64,000 bases of DNA, from assembly GCF_040802235.1 (NCBI RefSeq), contig NC_133156.1:182540351-182604350 (forward strand), read 5' to 3'. This document shows, piece by piece, positions 28,600 through 46,800 of the stretch (positions are counted from its first letter, which is position 1; each line of letters starts with the position of its first letter). Both the position numbers and the translations under genes were made by a program. The notes under the pieces are model-generated. The model saw only the letters and a list, made by a program, of their open reading frames with translations, had not been told where the DNA came from and made no database searches. The DNA comes from Manis javanica (Eukaryota > Chordata > Mammalia > Pholidota > Manidae).

Positions 28600-28685
28600 G
28601 TCAAGGTTCTCACTCCCACTTTACAGATGATGAAACAGGCTTGGAGAAGTTAAGAATTTGCCCAAGATCTGACAGCTAATAGAAT
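28600..28685 (-). repeat. MIR SINE fragment, antisense
   Basis: 'cactttacagatgatgaaac' followed by 'aggcttggagaagttaag' and a 'gatctgacagctaatag' pattern is the reverse complement of the MIR core and tail. Confidence 0.75.
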
Positions 28686-28689
28686 AATA

Positions 28690-28840
28690 TTAATATGGTA
28701 CTTCTTTTGTATCAGCCCTTTACCACTATGAACTCATTTATCCTTCCAACAACCTGTAAGGAAGATACTATCCTTACAGCTGAGGAAACCAGAGCAACTA
28801 ACTTGTCTGAGTAACACCACTGAGAGATGGCACACAAGGA
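28690..28840 (-). repeat. Second MIR-like SINE fragment, antisense
   Basis: A further MIR-like run with 'aactcatttatccttccaac', 'ttacagctgaggaaaccaga' and 'taacttgtctgagtaacacc'. Directly adjacent to the previous MIR. Confidence 0.65.
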
Positions 28841-31643
28841 TGTCGCACACAGGCAGTCAGGTCCCAGAGCCCTGATCTCACCACTAAATCCTGTCTGCCC
28901 ATGTGATCCTGGGAACAGGGGGGGCTGCCTGGGAGCCGGGGGTTACCCCATGCCACCCTGGCTGCTAGGAGAAGGATCCCTCTGACACTGCTGCAAGAGG
29001 CTGGCACGGGGAGGCAGCCACCCCAGCTCCTCCCTCACCACGCCAAGCCACCCCACCTTCACCTCCAAGAGCCTGCCCTGGGCAAAATCAAAAGCAAAGT
29101 TCACCACCCTGCTGCTCTACCCACCCCACTCCCCTCAGTCAGTCAGCCTGGATCAGTGCCGCCTTGAGCTTCTTCCCGCAGAGGCCTCGTGGGGTGGGGA
29201 GAGGACATGCTGAAGCTTGGGCTCGCCCCTGGGTCTGACCACGCTCAACCCAAAGGGCTGTCACTGGGACTGTCACTCCCACTTGTTCTCTATCCTCTCC
29301 CTGTAGCTTCTCCTCGGTGAGTGGCAAGGACAGAAAACATTCTGACCATCTCCCAGATGATGGGTGTCAGGCGCTGAATGCCAGGCCACAGCAGAGGCTG
29401 GACCAAGTCTCACGGGTGGGGAGACAGATCCATGGGAGCAGGGAACACTGCTGAATGAGCTCTGTACACACAGCCTTGCCCCCAGCCAGGGCTGTGCCTG
29501 CTGCATGGCCACCAGACGCACAGAGCTTCTGAACCAAAGAGCATGCATCCTTCAGCAATGGTCCCCTTGCAAAGCACCCGGCCACAGCCTAGACTGCTGC
29601 CTGGGTTGGTGAAAGGGCTCAGGTCCCCAGCTGGCCCCCGTCTGGTCCTCCCCCTCTTCCAGACCCCAGCCCTCCTGCAGGTGCCTCCCTCCTCTGGCAG
29701 GGCTTTTATGGCCAGCTCCACAGGCCCGCCTGCACAGACCGCCAGCATCCTCCATTCCTCTGGCCAGCCTGGTTTATGGGCTCAGTAATGAGCCAGAGGT
29801 TCAAACAGCCCCTGGTGGGAGCAGCTGGGCTGGGGCTCCAGCCTGGGGAATGGCCCCCCAGGTCCTACGCGCTCATTACACTCCTGGTCTGGGCCCTTTT
29901 ACTAGCTGTTTATTTGCAGGGTGGGTGCCTGACTCACAGGCAGGCCCCAGTGGGTGTGCTGGGCTCCAGGTGGGGAGCCAGGCCGGGGCAACCAGCGGTG
30001 GTTCAAAGCTGCCGGATGAAAGGAAACCTTGTACTTTATGACAGTCTTGTCTGGTTAATGGGGTCCCTGGAGGGCCTGCCTGCCAGAGGCCCTGAACCCC
30101 TCAGCAGAAGGCTGGCTCTGCAGCAGGACCGGGGCACCCAGAGGCTGTGTAGCGCCCCCCACCCCCAGACTCAGTCCTTTGGCCCGACCAGCTCCCTGGT
30201 GCCCCTCTGTGGGCAGAGCTCCCCCTGCATCCCAGAGTCCCGCCACAGAGGACCACTGTCTCTGCCTGAGTCAAGCCAGCTCCTCCCTCACTTTCCTGCT
30301 TGGCTTCAGAACCCCCTGGAGGTCAGAACCCCTTCCGACCTCTTCCACTCCTCGCTCCAGCCACTGTCTCCCAGCAGACACAATTTTTACCACACACAGT
30401 TCCCATGACTACACCCCTGCCCCCTCCCAGGTGTCTTTTCTGGACTGCTGGACTCGCCCTCCACTCCCCCGACCTTGGGAGGCCAGGGGCTGTACTGTGG
30501 GTCAGCCCAATTCTCTCCTTCTTCCTTGCCAGCCTATACTGCAGAAAACTCCATCACTGCCAGAATGGAACCACCTCCAATTCTTAACCAGCAACACCAA
30601 CTGTGCCATCAGAACTTCCAGGTACCCCTTCTCTGTGCCACCAATTAACTCTCCCTCTCCCTCTCTCCCACTCAGAATAACAGCTACTTCCAGCCTTTTC
30701 CATTTATCTCAAATCACCTGCCACAGCGCCAGGAGATTCTCTCTCCTACTTTGCAGAAAAAAACAGAAGCCTCCTTCCTGCACCTCCTCGCCCACATCTC
30801 CACCAGATGCCCACTTCCTGTCTGAGTAGTCCAATCACACCTCACGGCCTTCATTTCCCATCCATGCCTAGCCCCTTGTAGGGCTTGGTGAGCCCCCAGA
30901 TGGCATGCATGACACCTCAGCCCTCCCTTCCTCCTTCCTGGCCCCTACCTCCCTCTGTCCACAGTAAAGTAAGGCAGCATTTCCTCTGTTATGGAAGCAA
31001 CCTGTGATAGATAAGCACCAAGCACACAGGCACACACCATCAAACCCCCAATGGGGTGAGCTTGCCTTGGCTGCACAAAGCCCGAGGCAGTCACTGGACT
31101 CTGCTTCTGGCAAGCACTAGGCAGAAGTTCCTGGGTGAGAGAACTCCTTGAACCTTGTTTAACCCAATTTTCTTTCATTTGGTAGTTTCAAAAGTTCAGG
31201 GGAATATTTTGGTTTCCCTAAAGTGCAGATGATCCTGTGTACTGGGCTGGGAAGGGGTCATGTAGGAAGGATGGAATAAGGAGAATTAGGAGGACCTGGG
31301 AGCCCCAGTGCATCAGGTAGTTCCCTTCCTGCAGCCACTCAGCCACTCAGGAAAGGAAGGGGAGTAACGGCAGCTCTGCATCCTGAGCCTTGTGCCACCT
31401 CTGGAAGGAGATCAGAGCAGCAGAACTTGAACACCAAAGAGGCGTTTACTCTATTAATCCGGAAAGCACCCCAAGGTGGGATGCGGTGGTCAGAAGCTCC
31501 CCCCCAATGCGGGGGGGGGCCTGCCCTCAAGCAGCTGTCCCTGCCTATGGCACTCTTGCCTATGCTCTAGGGGCTGCTCCTAGGGGTGGGTGCACTGCCC
31601 CCAGGAAGGAGCCCACCTGCCTCGGGATCTACTCTTTCAAGAG

Positions 31644-31653
31644 AAGAGTTTAT
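31644..31653 (+). repeat. 5' target-site duplication of a truncated L1
   Basis: aagagtttat recurs exactly at 32092-32101, on the two sides of the L1 fragment at 31654-32091. Confidence 0.8.
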
Positions 31654-32091
31654 CATGAATGGAGCTGGAGGACATTATGCTCAGTGAAATAAGCCAGGCA
31701 GAGAAAGACAAGGGCCAAAGGATTTCCCTCATTTGTGGAGTATAACAACGAAGCCAAACTGAAGGAAGGAACAGCAGCAGACTCACAGACTCCAGGAAGG
31801 GACTAGTGGTTACCAAAGGGGAGGGGTGTGGGAGGGTGCATGGGAGGGAGAAGGGGATCGTGGGGTATCATGATTGGTGCATGTGGTGTGTGTGTGTCAC
31901 AGGGAAGACAATGTAGCACAGAGAAGACAAGTAGTGACTCTGTGGCATCTTACCACACTGATGGACAGAGACTGCAATGGGGTACAGGGGGGACTTGGTA
32001 TCATGGGTGAATGTAGTAACCACACTGTTTTATCATGTGAAACCCTCATAAGAGTGTGTATCAATGATATCTTAATAAAAATTTAAAAAGA
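31654..32091 (+). mobile_element. 5'-truncated recent L1, 438 bp
   Basis: It begins in the last codons of ORF2 (tggagctggaggacattatgc), carries the G-rich 3' UTR (gaggggtgtgggagggtgca) and ends ataaaaatttaaaaag, framed by a 10-bp duplication. It matches 24082 to about 24505 of the full-length copy with moderate divergence. It lacks the 1.8-kb extension, so it shows the ordinary 3' end. Confidence 0.88.
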
Positions 32092-32101
32092 AAGAGTTTA
32101 T
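32092..32101 (+). repeat. 3' target-site duplication of the truncated L1
   Basis: Exact second copy of aagagtttat; see 31644-31653. Confidence 0.8.
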
Positions 32102-32893
32102 GCCCCAGATGAGACCTAGACTAGGAGGTGCTCAAACACGGGGAGCTGGGGTCCCTGAACCCACCTCTCCCTTCGCACCAGGTGCCAGGTCTCTGCAGGT
32201 GCCTTCAGCCTAGGTGAGGGGAGGGAGGAGGAGGGAGGGGGACAGTGGCTGCAGGCCTGAAAGGGCAGAGCTTCTCCCAAGGAATGTCCAGCTTGGACAC
32301 TGACTCCAGATATCAGACACAGAAATGTGGGACACTGGGTAGCAGGAGGGACTTAGCTAAGCCACACTCAATCCTATAAACAAACTGACGGATAGCCCAG
32401 GCTTGCCTCTTGGGAAGCTCTCCCTACAGGGCCTGCCCTACTGTCCCTATGATGGCCTTGCTGGGTTTCCCTACAAATGTTCTTTGCTCTGACCCCACGA
32501 CCCTTCCTGCTGCTTGGTTAGTCTGGGGCAGGGCAAGGCAGGAGTTGGAGGATTTGGGCTCGGCCTCAGACCATGGCTGTGGCACGGGCAGGGGTGGTTA
32601 TGGGGTGGCGGCAACGCTGATGACAGCGACAAGGGTAAATGTGGAAGGAGAGGACGGGCATGGAGATGGTGGTGGTGGCCTTGGCATTAAGGGGAGCAGT
32701 GCTAGAAGCTGTGGTAGTGGCATGGTGATGGGGACAATGGCAGCGATGACAGGGCAGTGGTGGTCATCATGCAGTGATGGCTGTGGTGACCCCAACAGCG
32801 CAGGGCAGAGGTGAGGGTATGACAGTGTGGGGGTGACTGGTAGTGTGGTCACACTGGCATTAGAAAGCCCCTGGGGATGGGAAGGACATTCAC

Positions 32894-33035
32894 CTTCTTG
32901 GAGACGGTGCAGACTTGCTCAGCTGGCAGGTAATCAAAGGGGAAAATGAACCTCCAGTTAAAGTTGCCCTCTCCTCCCAGGGACCGATAATGCACGTCTG
33001 TCTTTTGCTTGTGTTCTTCAAAGCCAACCATCCAA
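32894..33035 (-). CDS. DYSF: DYSF exon 50 (C2G)
   Basis: 142 bases, residues about 1843-1889, with one leading base completing Gly 1842. It encodes [20 protein letters not shown] and the following [20 protein letters not shown] block, among the most conserved parts of ferlin C2G. Acceptor ctag|T and donor AAG|gtgaat. By memory human has WMIGF and CTIAKK at places where this sequence has WMVGF and CTVSKK. Confidence 0.97.
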
Positions 33036-33533
<498 letters not shown>

Positions 33534-33777
33534 TCAAATCCATGTGGATCTCCCACCAAAGGGTGGTCAGTCCTTGACAGAGAAGTCAAGAAGCTGGCTC
33601 ACCCACAAAGATCTGGTGCTCGGCTGGCTGGACCCTTGGCCAGGCCCACACAGAGGCAGCACCCTGCATCCTGAGTGGCCGAAAGCCTGGCCCAAGGGTG
33701 ACCTGCTGGTCCCACCCGTACTGGCTGCAACCATCCCACCACCCTGCTCAGCTCCAGCCTGTGGCTGGGGAGGGTCA

Positions 33778-35293
<1,516 letters not shown>

Positions 35294-35394
35294 TTATGCC
35301 CTGTAGCCTCACCCCAACCCAGACACACTCCCTCGGCTCCTCGCATCACATCTCACTCTGTTGAGGAAATTGCACCATCCACAGGCTAAAGGCT

Positions 35395-35610
35395 TGAAGT
35401 TCAGATTCTCTGTTGCTTTTGCTATCACTTCTTCCAAGCCTCTTCTGTAAAGTGCTTCTTCTTCTTTTCCACCAATACAAATCCTCCCCTGCTGCCAAAG
35501 CCCACCCCTTCCAGGAAGCCCTCCCTGACAACCCCCAACTCTGAACCTCAGTAACCTCTACCTCCAGATCAGGCATCTAAGTACTTTTAATATTATTCTC
35601 TGGCTCATGC
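35395..35610 (+). repeat. L2 LINE 3'-region relic
   Basis: 'tccaggaagccctccctgac' followed by Leu/Pro-poor C/T-rich text and 'tattattctctggctcatgc' follows the L2 3' end. Diverged. Confidence 0.5.
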
Positions 35611-35624
35611 AATCTGTTCTATTA

Positions 35625-35830
35625 GTAGCAGTAGTAAAAATAATAGTACTAAAGGGAAACACTTATAAACCAGGAGCCAGGCACTGTTGTTCAGATATTA
35701 ACAAGCTCTGTCCTCATAATAAGTCTGGAAGGTTAGTGCTGTTACTATCCCCATTTTACAGATGACAGATATGAAGCACAGAGCAGTCACACAGCTGGTC
35801 TACAGGACAGCTGAGATCGTACACTTGTGT
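35625..35830 (-). repeat. MIR SINE, antisense
   Basis: Contains 'ccaggagccaggcactgttg', 'actatccccattttacagat' and 'cagtcacacagctgg', the antisense MIR order. Confidence 0.8.
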
Positions 35831-36164
35831 AGGAAAGGTGAGTATGGACACCATCTTTTTCCCCCTCATGCTTCCAGGTACAGCTCCTACCTGCCAGGGG
35901 GTGAGCCAAGCACTGGTGCTGTGAATGTGGTGAGGACACAGGGGCTGTTCTGACCCTGACAAGCTGGTCAACCAGCCAGTAACATGAACTTAGAGTCCCA
36001 TGACAGAGACCTTGACTGGAGGTAGGAGGGTCCCCATGTGTGTACACACACACGACGACTCACACAGGTGTGTGTGCTCAGTATGCCATGTTCACCAGCA
36101 CAGATTCTCACACACATACACATGGTCCTCCCGCAAACCTGCCCTGCCGACTTTAATAGGTGCC

Positions 36165-36320
36165 ACAAAGGAAGCAGTATGGCATCCCAGAGGACCACCG
36201 GGCCAGGAATCTGGTTCTGCTCCTAACCAGCTAGGTGGTTTGGGGCAGGTCATTAACCACTCTCGGCCTCAACAGCCTTATCTGAAAAGATAGGCAGATG
36301 CTGGGCCTCACCATCTCTAG
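36165..36320 (+). repeat. MIR SINE, sense
   Basis: 'aggaatctggttctgctcct', 'ggcaggtcattaaccactct' and 'ggcctcaacagccttatctg' follow MIR sense order. Confidence 0.75.
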
Positions 36321-37280
36321 CTCTCTGGTTTTCTTTTTCTATGAATTTATAACCATGAGGGGGTCTCTGTGCTAAAGCTAAAGAGACTAGTGGAAGGAAA
36401 TGAGACCACCCCTAAAACAGATGCACATTCTATAGGAAAAGAGAATGGGGGCGGGCTTAGTGCCTAATAGAGAGGAGCTGGCTCAGCCATGACTTCGGAA
36501 AGTCAGAAAAACAGAACGAGGAGGAGGAGGGGGATTGGGAGAGGGGGGAATCAAAGCAAGCATTCCCTTTTTATAACCTCAGCACCAGCTCCAACATCAA
36601 ACATCTCTGAAACCAGCAGGAGGCAAAGGGCCAGCTGGGCCTGTAAACACCTCTGGGGGGACTGGGCTGCCCAGGGTGGGCAGTGCAGGCCTGTGGGCAT
36701 CTCAGACACAAGGGACACATGTGGTGAGATTCTCAGGCATAAACATTAGCAGACCCGGGGCCAAGGGCAGGGGCTACAGAGCTTCCTGCCTGCCCTTTCG
36801 ATGATTTAGAAGCAGGAGCAGTGAGTCGGGGGCTCAGAGGGTACCTTCAGGTAAAGCTGGCAGGTACTATGATTCAAGTAGAGAACTGTTTCCAGAGGTG
36901 GGATAAACCCCAAACTCAGATGACAGAGTCTGACCACCTAAAGCCAGCAGCGCACTGATCCTAACCATGTCTTTTACCCTGGCTTCACACTCACCTCTCA
37001 TCTAGCCCTCAGATGAGACCCACCCTGGCCTTGGCCTGAGTTCTGACCTTGGCCCCACCCCCATCCTTGACCTCTAATTTCCACAATGGAATCACAAGTA
37101 AGTACTGGTCCCCAAAGTACCAAGCATAAGTTTAGTCCATCTGTGCTGCCCTGGAGAGACCCACCACCCCTGCTGAGGGGGGTAAGGTCCAGCTGGGCCC
37201 TTTATGATGGGAGGGCACCTACTGGGGAGGAGGAGGAAAAGGGGAGCCCGTCATGGTTTCGGGGTCATGTGGCAGCTCAC

Positions 37281-37423
37281 CTATCTCTTCGAGAATGTAT
37301 TCTTTATCCTGAAACACCACACGGTCTGTCCGGTACACAGGGGTCTTGACTCTGTGCTGCTGGCAGAAGAGGTGGAGGAGCTGAGATGGGCGCAGCTGGT
37401 CCCTCCACTGGTTCGGTCCAGAG
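37281..37423 (-). CDS. DYSF: DYSF exon 46
   Basis: 143 bases, residues about 1687-1733, with a leading base completing Val 1686 and a trailing base of Glu 1734. It encodes [20 protein letters not shown] and then [20 protein letters not shown]. By memory human reads EYSIEEI where this sequence reads EYILEEI. Acceptor ctcag|C and donor TAG|gtgagc. Confidence 0.97.
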
Positions 37424-38287
<864 letters not shown>

Positions 38288-38495
38288 TCAGGACTCGGGC
38301 CAGTCCCCTGATGTTGCTGGGCACAGCAGGAACTCAAGAGAGGGCAGGACAAGAGCAGGGTCTTAAAAGCCACCTTGGCCCTCTCCTCCCCTCCCAGGAG
38401 TGGCCCTGGAGTCACCCCCAAGCCCCCACCGGCCTCCTGTAGCTCTTAAAGCACACCACCCACAGTGCTCTATTGGCACTGGGCTTCTCTGAGTG

Positions 38496-38532
38496 TGTGA
38501 GTGAGTGTGTGTGTGTGTGTTCATGTTTGTGT
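38496..38532. repeat. (TG)n microsatellite
   Basis: Alternating tg, interrupted near 38500-38510 by ag steps. On the DYSF strand this is (CA)n. Confidence 0.85.
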
Positions 38533-40299
38533 GCACATGCACAAATAATCTAGGCTGGGCATAAAGCAGGTGCCTGCCTGATGGACCACAGGATGAATGA
38601 ATGGATGAATGAGAACAGAAAATTTAAACTGAAGCTTCTGCCAGGACACCAGAAGACAAGAAACGTGAAGGCGCCAGAGCTCTGGTCTACCAAGGGAATG
38701 GCCTAGACTCAATTCCAGGACTCCTGGGGCTTCAGGCCTACTTCTTGAGTAGGATGGAGAGAGGATCTGTGAAGAGATGTCTTTGTAGAGAGCTCCCAGT
38801 GCACTCTGAGACCCCCACCCCCCACGGAGGTCAAATATAGACATGTCCCTTTTCCCCTGTAGGTGGGAGACATTGCCTGGCACCCAAGTCACACTCAGGG
38901 AAGCACAGCACCGGGGGCAGAGATGGGGAGAGACGGGCAGAGAGAGGCGGCATTTGTCAGGAGCTGCACTGCCCCCATCCTGGCTGGCCATTGCGAGGCC
39001 AGACTGGAGCATGCAGCCACTCTGAGTCCTACTCCATGGGACCTGGGGGTCCAACCTGAGAGGCTGCAGAGGCCCACCTGAGAGCCAGGGGGTGGGGGCC
39101 ACCAGCTAGAGGGACACACCTTGGAGCTACAGTGCGAGGGCTCAGAGAGGCTTTCTGCAAAGCACCCACAAGAAAATAAGTCGGCTTTAAACATCTGCCA
39201 TGCAGAGGGTGTCCGGACAACAGGGAAAGTGAGCACATGAGGTGGGGCCCCTCCTCTCATAAGGGCTCCCCTAGTCCTGGCCCTGCACCAGTCAGAACCT
39301 TGGTGATTGGGGAGGTGGGGGAGGGTGGACACTAGACAGGGAAGGGAGAGAGGCAAAGCCCCCTCCTTCTGTACACAGGCACATCCACATGCTGTACCCA
39401 AAGCAGACCCAGCCAGGAGAGGGGGTGACTGCCCTGGGGCCTTCACTCAGGGCTCAGGATTATACATGAATGGCATTCTGGTTACCAATTTGAGACTGTG
39501 AGTTTGTGACAAAGTGGGTTGCCTGCCCCACTCTGCGCTTAGGGAATGAGGAGGTAACCCCCAGAGAACACATGGCTGCGGGATACTGACAGACAAGGTC
39601 GTGTTTCAGTTACATCCCCTGAGTTGTACTTATTCAACACATGGGTTCTAGAGGAGTTTCTGCTGAGGGAGACCGAAAACCACAGGCAAAACAGCTGGGC
39701 CATGACCTGGAGGAGATGGTGAAATGGAGCCAGAGGGATGTGCTTCCACACTCACTTCCCCTCCTGCCCTGGGCGCTGACCAAGCATGTCTATCGTGGAA
39801 CAGGTCCGATCTGTTGTTTGCTCACCAGTAGCCTGTGGCCCCATGCCAACCACTAGAGCTCACCAAACAGAGCTCCCAGCCACCCTCTTCCCTGCGGCCC
39901 TTCCTCCAATTGCAGCTTGCTGGAGGCTCACCACCAGCCAGGAATGTTTCACTTCCAAAAACTGTGGCCCCCCTTGCCCCCCAGCACACTGACTGAGTCC
40001 TTGCTGCAGGCTGAGTGACCACAGCTAACCCGATGGATACCAGCTTATGAATCCAATGAGTCACTTAATATCCAAACACCACGTGCCTTCTCATAAAGGT
40101 GCTAGAGAAATAGCCACCAACCCCCCTGCGTTTCTCTCTCCAGCCTGACCTGAGTGAGCTCATATCCAAATAGCAAGTGGTTCAGGAGGCCTGGGAACCA
40201 CTGCCAGGCAATAGGCACTGGTCCTTCCTCTCCTTGTTCTTAGACTTCAAGAAGCATTTTACTGTCTTGAGTCCACACTCCTTCCTTCCTCTATCTACC

Positions 40300-40590
40300 C
40301 GCCAGAGATGAAATGTAACAATAAGAACAATTACAAAATGCAAGGTAGGATCCTGGATTAGGTCCTGGAACAGTAGAAGGACATTAGTGGGAAAGTTGGC
40401 AACATCCTAATAAAGTCTAGAGTTTAGTAAACAGCAGTGCACCAATCAATCTCTTAGTTTTGACAAATGTACTGTGGTTAGGTGAGATGTTCATGGTGGG
40501 GGAAATGGAGTGAAGGGTATATGGAAACTATCTTTGTAACTTTTCTATAAATCTAAAATCATTCCAAGTAAAAGTTAATCTAAAAAAATA
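40300..40590 (+). mobile_element. Old L1 3' UTR relic, sense
   Basis: 'gacaaatgtactgtggttag', 'gtgaagggtatatggaaact' and 'tctataaatctaaaatcatt' match the 3' end of old mammalian L1 copies. Confidence 0.65.
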
Positions 40591-40845
40591 ATTAGTAAAT
40601 TGCATGCTGTGGGTTTCCATTTAGATTTCTGATCTTTTGAGGGAATTGTTTCTGTGTTTAACTAGGAGCTCTTGCCAGGACTCAGGCCTTTAGCACATAA
40701 TGAAAAACCAGCTGAGGTTAGAGTCCCACAGACATGCAAGATTGAGGGAATACAGCTTTGCTCTAGGAGCTGGGGACATCTCCCCACTGGGCTGGGTGGT
40801 CCAGACTGGCAACTCGACCCCAAGACCCAAGTTGCCCCCAACTTA

Positions 40846-42692
<1,847 letters not shown>

Positions 42693-42913
42693 TCATTTTT
42701 ATCATCACTGTCACCAACACAATCACCATTCTGACCACTCCTCTCGTCTCTGCCAGAGCCATCAGAACGGAGACCTCAGCTCTATCCCATCGCCACCACG
42801 TTCCCCAACATCAACACTGTGGTCATCAGCTGCCGTTCCTCTGCTCCCACCCCCCTTGTGTATTGCGGCCGCTCCACAGTCTCAGGCTTCCCTGGTTCAG
42901 GGCCAGGCCCTCA

Positions 42914-43345
<432 letters not shown>

Positions 43346-43899
43346 GACTTTGTTCAGTGCCCTTAGGGAATAGGGTTTTCTGTTTAACCCAACAGTGCAG
43401 GTATCTGAGTCATCATACACATGGGTGGTGCATTTTTTAAAAGAATAAGATCACAGTTAAACAAATAAATGATAAGTTAACTGGCTTTTTATATGGAGAT
43501 CAAGACAGAGCCCTGGAAAATGTAGGCATAAGCATTTTAAGCAAAAATACTCACTGCCAAGAATGTCCAAACAGTGGTATCGAATACCACCAGCCGAGTG
43601 TCTTTTGTGCACCACTTAAAATTTGTGGACTCTGTTTTTATGTCACTCCTCTCAAACAGCCAATCACTTCTATTTGTTAGAGCAGTGCTTTGGAACTGCT
43701 GAGGTTAAAATGAAGCAGTAGTTTTCTATTACAGATGATAAAATGTACCTAATAAATACTGATATTAAACAACTTAATTTTATTCCAGTATATCTGAAAC
43801 TGACAGACAAGACATAGCAGGTAAATTCCTCTCTCATATTGCTAAATAGTATTTCTCATGTAAGGACTAGCTCAATTCTGTCTCTTCTAAGGAATAATT

Positions 43900-46800
43900 A
43901 ATTAGGCAAGTGATATAGTTTCATTATCAAAAATTAGCATATACAAGAAAATATTATTGCCTTATATTCTGATTCCCAAAAAATACCAGTGAATTATTTC
44001 ATTAATATTAGGTATTCATCAGTTTGCATGTTTTCTTGCTCTATTTATATAGTTGAATCCTTTCGATCAAAGGACCAGTTCTTTGTCAATTCTACCATTT
44101 TCTTGGTTGTGTCTAGTTCCTTATTTCTGCTTTTATTTTTTCTGATTTTCTTCTTCCTACTGCTTTCAAGTTTTTTTCCTGATTCTTTTTAACTTCTTCA
44201 GCTGAAGTTTTATCTACTTTGTTCTTTCTAGTCATATAAGGGGAATACTTATTACTATGAAGTTGCCTCTGCTTACAACTGCCTTGGCATTGCCCCATTT
44301 GTTTTGATGTATGTTTTCATTTTCATTTTCTTGGCATTCCATAATTACAATTTTATTTGTATTATTTGATCCAAGAGCTAGATGCTTAGTTAGCTTTCAT
44401 TCTTTTAATTAAAATAAATTTTTAAGGCTATAAACTCTCTCTGCATGCTGCTTTAGCTATAACCATTACACTGTAATATGTAGCATTTTATCATTGTACC
44501 ACAGGTACTCTGCAATCTTGATTTGTATTTTCTCTTTCACCAAGAATTGTTAAAAAAGAGGGGTTTTCTTTCCAGATAGAAGAGTTTTTCTGGGCTATTG
44601 ATCTTGTTTTCAAGTTCTCCTTTTATGGCCTGATAATCAAGAAACATTGTCAGCAGTATTGCCACTTTTTTTGAAATTCATTAAGGTTTTCTTCATGGCC
44701 TGATATGTGGCCAATATCTGTGCCAATAGGTATAGTCTTGCTTTTCAGGCTACAGGGTTCAATCAGCTTCAATAATTGTATCAGTTTTCTATATCCTCTC
44801 ATATTTTTGTCCCCATGACCTGACATGAACTGAAAGAAAAGAGTTAAAATCTCCCTCTACCTCCAGTGTGTTTCTCTCTCTTCTTATATCTCCTGTAATT
44901 ACTGTGTTACAAATATTGACACTGTATTATTTAGCACACAGATACTCTCTTAACTGTCATCCCTTGGAATTGTATCAGTTAGCGTTATAAAGTGCCATTC
45001 TTTGTTTCATTTAATTTTGGGGGCCCGAATATACTCATCTAATATTAAGATTATGACTTCTGTTTTCTTTTCATCTGTATTTGCCAGGCACACATTTGCA
45101 CAATCTTTTATTTTCAACCTTTATGAATCTCTTTATTTTAGTTAGATTTTGCTTGGGGATCTGATTTAAATTTTGTAATTAAGAAGTGATTAATATGACA
45201 GATATATTTGGTCTGGTTTTACATTTATATAGTAATCTAACATATTTATATTACATTTTTGAGTTTCATGGATTTTTTTTTTTTTAATCTTTGCTTACAT
45301 GATCTGTGTCTGTGTGTGTTTGGTTCTTCTGATATCCAGGATGACTTGAGTTTATGTTCTAATATTACTATAAATTTATAAACACTAATAATACTCTCAG
45401 TCCTCTGTATCTTTAAGGACAGTATTTATGAATTCCCTACTAGAGCAATGATTAAAATAATCAAATTTTATCTTCCTCCCTCTCCTTCACCCAGTTTTAG
45501 ACAATATTACCTTCCTTAATATTCACCTCTATACTGTCTGTTTGTGATTTGCTTATACTTCTATAATTGGCCAAGTTTAAATAATATCTATCTACTCTCC
45601 TTATTCTATAATAAGGCAACCAGTGTCCTTATTCTGCATCCCATTCTTGCCTCCTTCTCCACCTAATTTTTGCCAATTTCATCACTTCTGCATTTTTAGT
45701 GTATATATTTACCTTCTATCTGTTACGCTAACCCTTCCATTTATTTTCATCTTAAGTCTAAGGTAAACTATAACCACAACCAGTCCTTTCATTGTGGTTT
45801 TCCCAGTTATCACCTAGCTGGCTAATGTTCATTCCCTAGGAGTTCTTGAAGACAGGCTCACAGGAACCATATTTCCTAGTTCCTGACTAGATGATGCATG
45901 CTTGGGTGTCTGTAGCCTTTGTGCTTGAAGGGCAGCTTGACTGAATATAAATCCTTGAGTCATCCTCTCTTTCCTTGATGATCTTACACATGGTGCTTCA
46001 CTGTCTTTGCGTATTACATTTTGCTGTGCAGGAATTGAAGCCACCTTGATTTATTTCTTATTTTAAATGACCTAGTGCTTCTTTTGCAGTGGTTATGACT
46101 GCCTTAAAAATTCTTTCTTTATCTCTGAACTGCGATAACATACACCAGAGTATGTCTTGTGGTTGGCCAACCTGGGTCAACTTTTCCTGACACACAGGGG
46201 ACCTTGTAATATGTATATTCAATTATTCTTTCATTTCAGTGGTTTTATTGAATGATTAAGTGCTTTTTTGTTTTATTTAATGGTTTTGGTTGTCTTCCTC
46301 GAAGACTCCAATTATGCAAATGTTGGATTTCCTTTCTCTGACTTATATATCTATCATTTTCTATTTTTTTATAGCTCTTTATTTCCATATCATTTTGCTT
46401 ACTTTCATCATTCTGTCCTCTACGGCCCTCACTGTGTTTTCCAATGTGGCCATTCTGCCCTGCACTTCTTCCAATTTCATGTTTTCTTGTCTTTCTTTCC
46501 CAAATCCTACCAGCTCATATTTCATCTCTTCATCTCTTGAGTTATTTCATTTCTTCTTTGCATTCTGTCTGCCCCATTCCTAAAAAGTTCATAGCAAAAT
46601 ATTTCATCTGCTCCTTGGCAACCTTTTTCTTGTGGATATATATCCTTTCCTTTTGGTTAAGTTTTGATTTATATTTTCTCTTCTTTTTTACAGTATTTTT
46701 AAATTAATACCATGATAGTTCTTTTATTACTACTTATCACTAAATGTGTTAAATTTTCCTAGACTAATAACTTCCTTTGTTCCCACCACAGAGACAGACT

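Noticed and set aside
29776..30829. Overlapping 210- and 216-codon open frames on the plus strand in intron 50
   Set aside because: Pro/Ser/Leu-rich low-complexity peptides typical of GC-rich introns, no domain and no splice or promoter context.
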